From assembly GCA_030018695.1 (NCBI GenBank), contig JASEHI010000006.1, forward strand, positions 1 to 57,501: a stretch of 57,501 bases of DNA, written 5' to 3'. The stretch comes from Anaerolineales bacterium. Lineage in GTDB: Bacteria; Chloroflexota; Anaerolineae; Anaerolineales; Villigracilaceae. The notes under the pieces were generated by a model, which was given only the letters and a program-made list of their open reading frames with translations, was not told the origin of the DNA and ran no database searches. The position numbers and the translations under genes are program-made. Shown here piece by piece: positions 32,589-40,193 of this stretch (positions are counted from its first letter, which is position 1; every line of letters begins with the position of its first letter).

Positions 32589-34346
32589 ATGACCAACCGC
32601 CGCCTCACCCTCGAACACGCTCTCTACGCGCTCGCCTTTTCCCTGGCGCTGACCCTGCGCTTCCTGCACCTCGGCGCGCTGCCGCTCTCGGATTTCGAAG
32701 CGGATTGGGCCTTCCAGGCGTTGCAGGTCGCCCGCGGCGCACACCCCTTCATCGGACCAAATCCTGCCTACGTGCTGCTGACCTCGATCCCATTTTACAT
32801 CTTCGGCGCGAGCGATTTCCTGGCGCGCTTCTGGCCGGCGCTGGCCGGCAGTGTTCTGGTATTGACGCCATTCTTTTTTCGAGAGCGCCTCGGCCGCATC
32901 CCGGCGCTCATCCTGGCCTTTGCGTTGACTTTCGAGCCTGGCTTGCTGGCCCTCTCGCGCACGGCCGGAAGTTCGATCCTGGCCCTCTCGTTCCTCGTGC
33001 TGGCCTGGGCCATCTGGCGGGACGGGCGCTATCCGTGCGCAGCACCCTTCGATGAACTCAGGGCAGCGCCTACTCGGCTGGCAGGCGTCCTCGGTGGGCT
33101 GGCGCTACTCTCCGGCCCGGCAGTCTGGATGGGATTGCTCATCCTCGGCTTGAGCGCAGCCATCTGGCAGGCATTTGTTTCCGGACGGGTGAAGGCCGGC
33201 GATCAACGACAAACCGCCAATGAAGATCACTCGTCACTCATCACTGCCCACTGGAAACCCACCCTCGTCTACATCCTCGGCACCTTTCTCCTGGGCGGCA
33301 GCCTGTTCCTCCTTGCTCCCAATGGATTAAGCGGTTTCGTCGCTTCTGCTCTAGCATATATCGAGGGCTGGTGGACACCTTCCGGCGTGCGCGCCGCGCA
33401 CCTGCTCGGCGCGCTGGCCGCCTATCAGTTGATGGCGCTCATCTTTGGCCTCCTCGCGCTCGTGCGCGGCCTACTGAACAAAGACCGTCTGGTCATTGGC
33501 TTGGGCTTATGGACGTTGGTCGCCCTGCTCATGGCGCTGGTCTATCCTGGGCGGCAGGTGGCCGACCTGGCCTGGGTACTCCTCCCGCTCTGGGCGCTGG
33601 CCGCGCTCGAACTCAGCCGCTATACCAAAGTGGAAGGGATCGGCGCTTGGGAACTGGCCGGGGTGACCGTCCTGACAGCCTCCATCCTGGTCTTCGCCTG
33701 GATGAACCTGACCGGTGTGGCCGGGGAGTCGTTCGCTTCTCCTGCCGCGCAGACGCGCCTCCTGCTCTTGCTGGGCGCGCTGCTCCTTTTAGGCTTGAGC
33801 CTGACCCTGGTTGGCATCGGCTGGTCGCTGGATACGGCGCGCCAGGGGGCGGTTTGGGGAAGCGCGTTGTTCCTGGCGGCCTTCACGCTCGGCGCGGCGA
33901 CGGGCGCAGCCGGGCTTCGTCGCCCGCTCACCGCCGAGCTTTGGTCACCCGCGCCGCAAACGGCTCAAGCAGATTTGTTACAGAAAACCCTAGACAATCT
34001 CTCTGAGTGGAACAAGGGACACATCGAGTCGCTGCCGGTGATGGTCGTCGGCGTGGATTCACCCGCCCTGCGCTGGCTGCTGCGGGATTGGGAGGTGAAA
34101 GAGACGGATGCGCTCTCACCGGCCGACTCGCCGGCGCTGGTCATCGCTCCCCAGAGCGTGGAGTTGAACCTGAGCGCCGCCTACCGCGGCCAGGATTTCG
34201 TCTGGCGCCAGACCCCGGCCTGGGACGATGCCCGCCCCGAGGACTGGCTGCGCTGGTTCGTCTACCGCCAGATGCCCCAACAGACGGAAAGTATCGTTCT
34301 GTGGGGGCGGAATGATCTCTTTTTTGAAAGTGGTGTAACGCCGTGA
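32589..34346 (+). CDS. GT39-like membrane glycosyltransferase
   Basis: 585 residues, about eleven helices. The first external loop has PLSDFEADWAFQAL, the acidic motif expected of PMT/ArnT-like GT39 enzymes, and the PTRLAGVLGGLALL region follows a cytoplasmic loop. The C-terminal ~120 residues are soluble. Expected to use a polyprenyl-phosphate sugar donor on the outer face of the membrane. Residues about 149-163 (CAAPFDELRAAPTR) are encoded by the 43-bp element and residues about 212-220 by an ACTCGTCA tract. It has its own promoter, and so may be regulated apart from the upstream cluster. Confidence 0.82.
   Translation: MTNRRLTLEHALYALAFSLALTLRFLHLGALPLSDFEADWAFQALQVARGAHPFIGPNPAYVLLTSIPFYIFGASDFLARFWPALAGSVLVLTPFFFRERLGRIPALILAFALTFEPGLLALSRTAGSSILALSFLVLAWAIWRDGRYPCAAPFDELRAAPTRLAGVLGGLALLSGPAVWMGLLILGLSAAIWQAFVSGRVKAGDQRQTANEDHSSLITAHWKPTLVYILGTFLLGGSLFLLAPNGLSGFVASALAYIEGWWTPSGVRAAHLLGALAAYQLMALIFGLLALVRGLLNKDRLVIGLGLWTLVALLMALVYPGRQVADLAWVLLPLWALAALELSRYTKVEGIGAWELAGVTVLTASILVFAWMNLTGVAGESFASPAAQTRLLLLLGALLLLGLSLTLVGIGWSLDTARQGAVWGSALFLAAFTLGAATGAAGLRRPLTAELWSPAPQTAQADLLQKTLDNLSEWNKGHIESLPVMVVGVDSPALRWLLRDWEVKETDALSPADSPALVIAPQSVELNLSAAYRGQDFVWRQTPAWDDARPEDWLRWFVYRQMPQQTESIVLWGRNDLFFESGVTP
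33034..33076. repeat. 43-bp REP-containing element, copy 1
   Basis: GTGCGCAGCAC + CCTTCGATGAACTCAGGG + CAGCGCCTACTCGG. It is the exact reverse complement of the copy at 35772-35814. Read in frame as CAAPFDELRAAPTR. Confidence 0.95.
33226..33246. repeat. In-frame ACTCGTCACTCATCACT tract
   Basis: Short CACTCGTCACTCATCACT run encoding HSSLIT in the GT39-like protein. Confidence 0.6.
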
Positions 34347-34394
34347 TGCGTGGAGCGTGGAGCGTCAATCGTAAATCGTAAATTGTAAATCGAA
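34347..34394. repeat. CGTAAATCGTAAATTG stutter tract
   Basis: GCGTGGAGCGTGGAGCGTC then AATCGTAAATCGTAAATTG, running up to the cmk start codon. No Shine-Dalgarno sequence lies within it. Confidence 0.7.
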
Positions 34395-34395
34395 A

Positions 34396-35070
34396 ATGCC
34401 TTTACCTAACATCCTCACCATCGACGGCCCGGCAGCATCGGGCAAATCCAGCCTCGGACGCCGGCTGGCCGACGCCCTGGGATACTTGTTTTTCGATACC
34501 GGCGTGATGTACCGCGCCGTGACCTGGCTGGTTCTGAAAAGTGGTGGGGATGTGAACGATGAATTCGGCGTCACCGTGCTAGCTGAAAATGTACTGATTG
34601 ACGTGCGCCCGCCCTCCAAAGCGGATGGCCGCGCATGTGATGTAATTGTGGGCAGGAATGATATTACCTGGGAAACGCGCCGCCCGGAGGTGGATGCCAA
34701 CGTCTCGCAGGTCTCGGCCTATAAAGGCGTGCGCGAAGCCCTGGCCTCCCAGCAGCGACGCATCGGCTTGCGCGGGCGCGTCGTCATGGTTGGACGCGAT
34801 ATCGGCACGGTCGTCCTGCCCGAGGCGGATTTGAAAATCTATCTGGACGCCTCGGCCGAGCAACGCGCCCGGCGGCGTTACGATGAGATCATCGCCCGCG
34901 GCGAAGAGGCTTCGTTTGATGAAATTCTGGCCGGCGTGCGAATGCGGGATGAGATCGACTCGACGCGCGCCTTCTCGCCCTTGAAAGCGGCCGAAGACGC
35001 GATCATTATTAATTCAGACCGTTTAGACGCAGATGAAGTCTATCAATATGTGGAGGCCCTATGCCGGTAA
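34396..35070 (+). CDS. cmk: Cytidylate kinase
   Basis: 224 residues, the standard bacterial CMP-kinase length. P-loop GPAASGKSS near the N-terminus, the CMP-binding FFDTGVMYRA, the MVGRDIGTVVLPEADLKIYL block and the lid RARRRYDEI. It makes CDP/dCDP from CMP/dCMP with ATP. Its 3' end overlaps the first plsC-type gene by 10 bp, a coupling often seen between cmk and plsC in Firmicutes and Chloroflexota. The start is preceded by a stutter tract rather than an RBS. Confidence 0.95.
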   Translation: MPLPNILTIDGPAASGKSSLGRRLADALGYLFFDTGVMYRAVTWLVLKSGGDVNDEFGVTVLAENVLIDVRPPSKADGRACDVIVGRNDITWETRRPEVDANVSQVSAYKGVREALASQQRRIGLRGRVVMVGRDIGTVVLPEADLKIYLDASAEQRARRRYDEIIARGEEASFDEILAGVRMRDEIDSTRAFSPLKAAEDAIIINSDRLDADEVYQYVEALCR

Positions 35071-35768
35071 GATACGAATATCAAGCTGCGCAGTGGCGGC
35101 GCTGGCTTGGCCGTCCGCTCATCCGTTTTTCACTCCGCCTGCTTTTCCACATCCTTGCGCCGGTGAAAATCATCGGAAAAGGAAATGTTCCGCTCCGCCA
35201 GGCGTATATCGTCGCCATCAACCATGTTTCCCTTTATGACCCGCCTTTTGCTGGCGTTTTTTGGCCGGAACAGGTGGAGGCAATGGGCGCAGTGGAAGTT
35301 TGGAGCAGACCTGGGCAGAGCCTGCTTGCTCGCCTGTGGGGAGGCATTCCCGTCCACCGCGGCGAGTATGACCGCGCCTTGTTCGACAAGGTTATTTCGG
35401 CATTGCGTTCTGGATACCCACTGCTGATCGCCCCCGAAGGGGAACGCTCGCACAAGCCAGGTCTGCAATGCGCCAAGCCGGGCATCGCATATCTCGTCGA
35501 ACAGACCGGCCTGCCGGTCGTCCCGGTCGGCATCGTTGGCACGACGGATGATTTCTGGCAAAAAGCTTCGCAAGGCAAGCGTCCGCCACTGGAAATGCGC
35601 ATCGGCAAACCCATCCACCTGCCGCCGGTGACAGGCAAGGGCAGCCAACGCCGCGCCGCCCGCCAGCGCAACGCCGATATTGTCATGGCGCACATTGCCG
35701 GTCTATTGCCGGAGGAATATCGAGGCGTATATGCAGACAGCGCCATCTTCCCTGCCGAAGCCCCCTAA
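35061..35768 (+). CDS. plsC: PlsC-type 1-acylglycerol-3-phosphate acyltransferase (1)
   Basis: 235 residues. Acyltransferase motif I NHVSLYD (H-x4-D), motif II-like GGIPVHRGEYD and motif III APEGERS are present, and VPVGIVG is the usual motif IV. It esterifies lysophosphatidate with an acyl donor at the inner membrane face. GGAGG at 35052-35056 lies 4 nt upstream, inside cmk. First of three related acyltransferases in one operon; its end overlaps the second by 38 bp. Confidence 0.9.
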   Translation: MPVRYEYQAAQWRRWLGRPLIRFSLRLLFHILAPVKIIGKGNVPLRQAYIVAINHVSLYDPPFAGVFWPEQVEAMGAVEVWSRPGQSLLARLWGGIPVHRGEYDRALFDKVISALRSGYPLLIAPEGERSHKPGLQCAKPGIAYLVEQTGLPVVPVGIVGTTDDFWQKASQGKRPPLEMRIGKPIHLPPVTGKGSQRRAARQRNADIVMAHIAGLLPEEYRGVYADSAIFPAEAP

Positions 35769-36597
35769 CTACCGAGTAGGCGCTGCCCTGAGTTCATCGA
35801 AGGGTGCTGCGCACGGGGACAAGCCGGTCAGTGAAGTCTGGCGGCCTGAACTCACCCGCCTGCCGCGCCTGACCTGGGGGCGGCGTCTGTTTCGAGGCTT
35901 TATCCGCGCCCTGGCGCGCTGCCTGGTTTTTGCCGGTTCAAAGGCCACCGTAAGCGGCCTGGAAAACTTCCCCAAAAAAGGCCCGGCGCTGGTGGTCATC
36001 AATCATCTTGGCGATGCGGATGGTGTGCTGGGTCTGGCTTTCTGGCCGGCATTCACAGACGCGCTTGCCAAAATCGAACTATTCGACCTGCCCGTGCTGG
36101 GCTGGATTATTGACACGCTGGGCGTCATCTGGGTGCATCGCGGCCGCCCCGACAAGCGCGCCCTCAGCGCCGCGCTGGATGGTTTGCAAAGCGGCCGGAT
36201 AATAATGATTGCGCCGGAAGCGCGCGAATCCGTCATCGGCGCGCTGGAAGAAGGCACCCGCGGTGCGGCCTTTCTGGCCTTGAAAGCAAATGTTCCGATC
36301 GTGCCGGTCACCGTCACCGGCACGGAAAATGAACGCATTTATGGAAATTTAAAACGGCTGCGCCGGACACCGGTCACGCTCAGGGTGGGAAAGCCGTTCG
36401 TTTTGCCGAAACTTGCCCTGAGCCGCAGTCCTGAGCGGAGCGAAGGATCAGCCGAAGGGCAGGCCAATCGTCACGAAGCGCTCCGCCAGGCCACGCGCCT
36501 GATCATGGAAGCCTTGGCCGGTCAACTTCCGCCTGAATACCGCGGCGTCTATAATTATGTCGACCGAGTAGGTGCTGCGCAGGGTAAAGATGTCTGA
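35731..36597 (+). CDS. PlsC-type acyltransferase (2)
   Basis: 288 residues from the ATG at 35731, within the end of the previous gene. Motif I NHLGDAD and VHRGRPD are present, but motif III reads APEARES instead of PEGT, so it may use a different acceptor. Residues about 14-28 (RVGAALSSSKGAAH) are a read-through of a 43-bp repeat, and LALSRSPERSEGSAEG comes from a nested REP pair. Its last residues (DRVGAAQGKDV) come from a short element. Overlaps the third acyltransferase by 8 bp. Confidence 0.85.
   Translation: MQTAPSSLPKPPNYRVGAALSSSKGAAHGDKPVSEVWRPELTRLPRLTWGRRLFRGFIRALARCLVFAGSKATVSGLENFPKKGPALVVINHLGDADGVLGLAFWPAFTDALAKIELFDLPVLGWIIDTLGVIWVHRGRPDKRALSAALDGLQSGRIIMIAPEARESVIGALEEGTRGAAFLALKANVPIVPVTVTGTENERIYGNLKRLRRTPVTLRVGKPFVLPKLALSRSPERSEGSAEGQANRHEALRQATRLIMEALAGQLPPEYRGVYNYVDRVGAAQGKDV
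35772..35814. repeat. 43-bp REP-containing element, copy 2
   Basis: CCGAGTAGGCGCTG + CCCTGAGTTCATCGAAGGG + TGCTGCGCAC. It is the exact reverse complement of copy 1, and is read in frame as RVGAALSSSKGAAH. Confidence 0.95.
36412..36463. repeat. REP palindrome nested in a REP palindrome
   Basis: Outer halves CCCTGAGC and GCCGAAGGG are split by a complete inner palindrome TCCTGAGCGGAGCGAAGGA. In frame in acyltransferase 2. Confidence 0.85.
36563..36584. repeat. Short CCGAGTAGGTGCTGCGCA element ('empty' site)
   Basis: Element flanks without the REP core, encoding the C-terminal DRVGAAQ of acyltransferase 2. Confidence 0.75.
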
Positions 36598-37339
36598 GCC
36601 TTACGTTCACGCCCGCTATGAACCAGTGCGCCGCAAACTGCGCTTCTGGATTCGCGTCGTCACCGGCCTGCTGGTCAAAACGGATGAGATCGAAGGGGTG
36701 GAAAATGTGCCGCTGGATGGGCCGTTGATTCTCTACGGCAATCACATTGCCCTGATTGACCCGATCATGATTATCCATGCTCTGCCGCGTAATATTATCC
36801 CCCTGGCGAAGATCGAAACCTACGCTTACCCGCTGATTGGCATATTCCCGAAATTGTGGCATGTCATCCCGGTGCGACGCGGCGAGGTGGATCGAGAGGC
36901 GCTGCGCGCCTGCCTGGATGCGCTCGCCGCGGGTGAAATTATCTGGATTGCGCCGGAGGGCACACGCCGCCCTGCGTTCGAGGAAGCGAAGGATGGCATG
37001 GCCTACATCGCCAGCCGCAGCGGCGCGCCGCTCCTGCCGATTGCGGTGGATGGGACGATTGGCTTCCCAGCCCTGCCTTTCAGCAAACGCTGGAAAGGGC
37101 CGGGTGTGCACTTGAAATTTGGCCGGCCCTTCCGCTTCAAAAGCGGAGCGCGCCCTCCCGCAAGGACACACCTGCACTTGCAGCAGGTGCAAGTGTCGGG
37201 ACGATGTGGCCGGGGGGAGCTGACGAAGATGACCGCCGAGGCGATGTATATTCTGGCGGACATGCTTCCACCTGAGCGACGCGGCATCTTCGCAGACCTT
37301 TCACAGGCCACGCAGGAGACAATCGAGTGGCTGGTTTGA
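36590..37339 (+). CDS. PlsC-type acyltransferase (3)
   Basis: 249 residues from the ATG at 36590, overlapping the previous stop. Motif I NHIALID, VIPVRRGEVD and motif III APEGTRRP are all intact, so it should be an active glycerolipid acyltransferase. Residues about 190-205 (ARTHLHLQQVQVSGRCG) are read from an inserted CACCTGCACTTG element. Last gene of the cmk-plsC operon. Three paralogues in a row suggest division of labour over acyl chain or acceptor. Confidence 0.88.
   Translation: MSEPYVHARYEPVRRKLRFWIRVVTGLLVKTDEIEGVENVPLDGPLILYGNHIALIDPIMIIHALPRNIIPLAKIETYAYPLIGIFPKLWHVIPVRRGEVDREALRACLDALAAGEIIWIAPEGTRRPAFEEAKDGMAYIASRSGAPLLPIAVDGTIGFPALPFSKRWKGPGVHLKFGRPFRFKSGARPPARTHLHLQQVQVSGRCGRGELTKMTAEAMYILADMLPPERRGIFADLSQATQETIEWLV
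37164..37197. repeat. In-frame CACCTG-CACTTG / CAGGTG-CAAGTG element
   Basis: Word order CACCTG CACTTG ... CAGGTG CAAGTG: each word's complement follows in the same rather than the reversed order, allowing a pseudoknot-like pairing. In frame in acyltransferase 3. Confidence 0.6.
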
Positions 37340-37359
37340 ATTGAGTGTTTTGCAGATGA

Positions 37360-37623
37360 GTTAGAGCCGTCTCGCTCGACGATTTGCGCGTTCCCCCTGC
37401 AAACCGGCTCGAAAAATTAGGCGGCGAGTGGGCAGAACAGCACAGTATCCGCATCAATGACCAATGGCGAATATGTACCGCCCTGCGGCTGGCGCGCTAC
37501 TTTGACACCTCCCCGCAGTTCTGGCTGGGCTTGCAGGCGGAATACGACCTCGACATTACAACAGACAAGCTGGGAAATCGCCTCGAGCGCGAGGTCAGGC
37601 CGTATGCGCTGGCGTCCGCATGA
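37360..37623 (+). pseudogene. Collapsed higB-higA toxin-antitoxin remnant
   Basis: The translated stretch begins [15 protein letters not shown] and continues to [12 protein letters not shown], which is the C-terminal half of a HigB/RelE-type toxin. It then passes straight into [19 protein letters not shown] and [11 protein letters not shown], the C-terminal half of a HigA antitoxin. The toxin's last strand and the antitoxin's helix-turn-helix are missing, as is the toxin's N-terminus (an in-frame stop lies upstream). An internal deletion fused the two genes. The product, if made, is unlikely to work as toxin or regulator. Confidence 0.85.
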
Positions 37624-37630
37624 TTGTTGC

Positions 37631-37653
37631 AACCTCCCGCAGGGGAGGTTTTG
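37631..37653. terminator. Hairpin terminator between convergent genes
   Basis: AACCTCCCGC/AGGGGAGGTT stem followed by TTTG, between the higBA remnant and rnhB. Confidence 0.65.
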
Positions 37654-37654
37654 A

Positions 37655-38398
37655 TCATGTCTTGATGGCAAAACTATTTCGGTGAATGGCGCACATCCCC
37701 AACTTGCGCAGCGCGGCGCGGTGCTGCGGCGTGCCGTAGCCTTTATGGCGGGCGTAACCGTAGCCGGGGTATTCCCCATCCAATTCTCTCATCAAGGCGT
37801 CGCGGGCGGTTTTGGCCAGCACCGAGGCGGCGGCGACGGTCAGCGAGCGCCGGTCGCCCTTGACCAGCGCCGTCTGCGGCAGGGGGCAATTGGGCAGCAG
37901 CAAGTAATCAGTGATTAGGAAATCAGGGATTAGTAAATTAAGAATCAGGGGATTAGGATTTTGGCGATCAGGAGATTGACCAGCAGAGGTTGCTAAGAGA
38001 GATTCCAGGGCGCGGGTGGCTGCCAGCCGCGTGGCGGGGACAATACCTAGCATATCAATCTCTTCGGCGGAGGCGAATCCAACCGACCAGGCGAGAGCAA
38101 TTTCCTGGATGCGCGGCGCCCAGGTTTCACGTTGAAGCGGGGTCATCTGCTTGGAATCGCGCACCCCGCGCAAGGTCTGCGCAGCACCCTTCGATGAACT
38201 CAGGGCAACGCCTACTCGGCGCGAAAGTGACGCATCCGGCGGAAGGATGACCACCGCGGCAGCCACCGGGCCGGCAAGCGCGCCGCGTCCGGCCTCGTCA
38301 ATTCCCCCGACCCAACTCAAGCCGCTTTTCCAGAGTGACCGCTCGTAGCGCAAATGGGGAAATTCGGGCAGGCTGAGCGGGTCAATTTTTGGCGTCAT
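37655..38398 (-). CDS. rnhB: Ribonuclease HII with two repeat-derived loops
   Basis: 247 residues from the ATG at 38398; upstream codons belong to the overlapping GT2 gene. Catalytic GGIDEAGRG (Asp-Glu), VKGDRRS and AASVLAKTARD are intact, and the C-terminal HKGYGTPQHRAAL is typical. RNase HII removes ribonucleotides from DNA and RNA primers. Two insertions are not family sequence: residues about 60-74 (RVGVALSSSKGAAQ) from the 43-bp element and residues about 140-166, Leu/Pro/Asn-rich, from a GATTAG tract. Both lie in loops and keep the frame. Its start overlaps the GT2 stop by 17 bp. Confidence 0.93.
   Translation of the reverse strand: MTPKIDPLSLPEFPHLRYERSLWKSGLSWVGGIDEAGRGALAGPVAAAVVILPPDASLSRRVGVALSSSKGAAQTLRGVRDSKQMTPLQRETWAPRIQEIALAWSVGFASAEEIDMLGIVPATRLAATRALESLLATSAGQSPDRQNPNPLILNLLIPDFLITDYLLLPNCPLPQTALVKGDRRSLTVAAASVLAKTARDALMRELDGEYPGYGYARHKGYGTPQHRAALRKLGMCAIHRNSFAIKT
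37901..37980. repeat. In-frame CAGTGATTAGGAAATCAGG tract in rnhB
   Basis: Iterated ATCAG/GATTAG words across 80 bp, read from the other strand as the PNPLILNLLIPDFLITDYLL stretch. Confidence 0.8.
38178..38219. repeat. 43-bp REP-containing element, copy 3
   Basis: Same orientation on the plus strand as copy 1 with one substitution (CAACGCC for CAGCGCC). Read from the minus strand in rnhB as RVGVALSSSKGAAQ. Confidence 0.95.
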
Positions 38399-39161
38399 AA
38401 ATACCCCGCCAGGCATTAAAACGGATGACCAGCAGGTCGAGGAACATGCGCCAGGAATCGCGCAGGATGTGGATCTTGCTTTCGGGGCTGAAATACCAGT
38501 GGATGGGGACTTCGGTGATGCGGTAGCCGCGCTGGCGGGCGATGTGCAGGATTTCGACATCGAACGACCAGCCGCTCAAAGTTTGGGAGCGAAAGACATC
38601 TTCAGCGACCGCGGCGCGGAAGCATTTGAATCCGCATTGGGTATCCTGGATGCCGGGCAGGACGAGCAGGCGGATGAGGAAATTGAAGACACGCCCGGTC
38701 AGGTGACGGTAATAGGGTTCGTTGTAGCGCACTGCGCCGGGGGCCTCGCGCGAGGCGATGGCGATATCAAAATCGGTCAAACGCGGCGGGAGGAATAGAT
38801 TGATCTCTTCCACCGGCATGGAAAGATCAACGTCGCAGACGAACCGGTACTCGCCGCGCGCTTCCGCTATCCCGCGGCGGACTGCCTGTCCCTTGCCGCG
38901 CCCGGGTTCGTGGAAGACGCGCAGGCTTGGATAATGCTGGGTAAATTTATGCGCCAATTGGAGTGTGCCATCCGTGCTCCCGTTTTCGATCAGAAGCACT
39001 TCGGCAACGTAAGTCTGCCCCTCCAGAAATGCAAAGACCTGCCCCAGGGCATGGGGCAGGCGCTGTTCTTCGTTATAGGCCGGGATAATGATCGAAAGGA
39101 AGGGCGGCTGCAAGGGGATGTCCACCGTTGGTTTATAAGTTTGAGAAGACCAGGACGACAA
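38382..39161 (-). CDS. GT2, dolichyl-phosphate glucosyltransferase-like
   Basis: 259 residues. GT-A fold: SIIIPAYNEEQRLPHAL at the N-terminus, ENGSTDGT, the DXD-like VCDVDLSMPVEEI and the QCGFKCFRA block typical of the ALG5/DPG-synthase group. It should transfer glucose (or a related sugar) from UDP to a polyprenyl phosphate, giving the donors that GT39 enzymes need, so it may serve the glycan block at 21-34 kb (inference). The first ~15 codons overlap the upstream gene; a GTG at 39125 is a possible later start. Overlaps rnhB. Confidence 0.88.
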   Translation of the reverse strand: MSSWSSQTYKPTVDIPLQPPFLSIIIPAYNEEQRLPHALGQVFAFLEGQTYVAEVLLIENGSTDGTLQLAHKFTQHYPSLRVFHEPGRGKGQAVRRGIAEARGEYRFVCDVDLSMPVEEINLFLPPRLTDFDIAIASREAPGAVRYNEPYYRHLTGRVFNFLIRLLVLPGIQDTQCGFKCFRAAVAEDVFRSQTLSGWSFDVEILHIARQRGYRITEVPIHWYFSPESKIHILRDSWRMFLDLLVIRFNAWRGIYDAKN

Positions 39162-40080
39162 ATGCGATCAGGATGATGATCTCGACAACGATAAAGACGA
39201 TCAAGAAAGCCCACTGTTTGCTCGTAAAGGGTAATTTTTTCAAACGGGCGGTTATGCCGTGTGGGATCAGCGCGGGGGTTTCCAACTCAGGCAGGAGCAG
39301 GCCGCCGACCGCCAGGGCTTGCCCGTCCATCGAGTCCTGCGTGGAGTCCAGGCCGAAAGCGTCAGCCTCCCAGGGAAGCGGCGGGATTTCGGCGCTTGAC
39401 GCTTCGCTTTGGGCGGCCTGAGGTTCGTGCGGCTCTTGCTGAGTAGGCGCTGCCCTGAGCTTGTCGAAGGGTGCTGCGCACAAGGTCGGCTGTGAGTTCG
39501 TGATCTGATTGAGGATGTCGTGGACCGCCTCGGCGCTGAATACTACACGCGCCTGGGTAATCGAGGCCGCGAAACGCTCCAACGCATCACACAGAACCAC
39601 ACGGACGATGGGACTGATGCTGTCCACGTGCAGACCAGGCTCGATGGCAAGCAGCACCGCTTCGATCGGCGTCGAGCCTGGGTATCCCTGTCGCTCCAGA
39701 TAAAGCTGCACAGCGCGTCCCATCTGCGCCGTTCGGGTGAGTAAATTGACGCTCGCGGGTATAAAGTTATAGCCTTCGAGCGTTCCCCAAGTATCCCCTT
39801 TTGCCCGGTACTCGCCCTGCAATGCCGTGGTGTACATCACGTAAATGCCGCTTGGGCCAACCAGGATGAGGGGAATGATGACGCCCAGGCCGGCCAGGGT
39901 CACGTTACGCAGCAGCGTATAACTGTTATCCAGCGCATTTTCGAGATGGGCGATTACTACCTTCTGGGATTCGATTTCTTCAAGCCAATCCGCCCCGTAT
40001 TTCAGCGTGGCTTTGATTTGGTCGAGCAGGCTGATCTTACCACTCTCGGGTTGATAGGGGGTTTTGTCAATGATTCTCAT
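39133..40080 (-). CDS. NERD-like membrane-anchored protein, repeat-containing
   Basis: 315 residues from the ATG at 40080, chosen by GGAGG 10 nt upstream. Residues about 60-190 (VIIPLILVGPSGIYVMYTT, then GEYRAKGDTW) look like a NERD/nuclease-related fold, but the Glu-x-Lys expected after the central strand reads YTT, so nuclease activity is doubtful. A linker follows; residues about 200-214 (CAAPFDKLRAAPTQ) come from the 43-bp element. One C-terminal membrane helix (AFLIVFIVVEIIILIAFVVL) anchors it. Function unknown. It overlaps the GT2 start by 29 bp, so the two plus rnhB form one operon. Confidence 0.7.
   Translation of the reverse strand: MRIIDKTPYQPESGKISLLDQIKATLKYGADWLEEIESQKVVIAHLENALDNSYTLLRNVTLAGLGVIIPLILVGPSGIYVMYTTALQGEYRAKGDTWGTLEGYNFIPASVNLLTRTAQMGRAVQLYLERQGYPGSTPIEAVLLAIEPGLHVDSISPIVRVVLCDALERFAASITQARVVFSAEAVHDILNQITNSQPTLCAAPFDKLRAAPTQQEPHEPQAAQSEASSAEIPPLPWEADAFGLDSTQDSMDGQALAVGGLLLPELETPALIPHGITARLKKLPFTSKQWAFLIVFIVVEIIILIAFVVLVFSNL
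39440..39481. repeat. 43-bp REP-containing element, copy 4
   Basis: GAGTAGGCGCTG + CCCTGAGCTTGTCGAAGGG + TGCTGCGCAC; the core differs from copy 2 by GCTTGTC for GTTCATC. Read from the minus strand as CAAPFDKLRAAPT. Confidence 0.95.
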
Positions 40081-40142
40081 CCAAATGACCTCCACTCCTC
40101 AGAGAGATATGCGCAACAAGTATAATTTTACTACCGAATAGG

Positions 40143-40188
40143 CCTGCGGCAAAGCGCAGCCGCCGAGAGTCTGTCTGCTCCCGGCGGC
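40143..40188. repeat. Double GC-rich hairpin behind tRNA-Pro
   Basis: CTGCGGCAAAGCGCAG followed by GCCGCCG...CGGCGGC. It lies just 3' of tRNA-Pro (minus strand) and may end or trim that transcript. Confidence 0.55.
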
Positions 40189-40193
40189 CTCAG

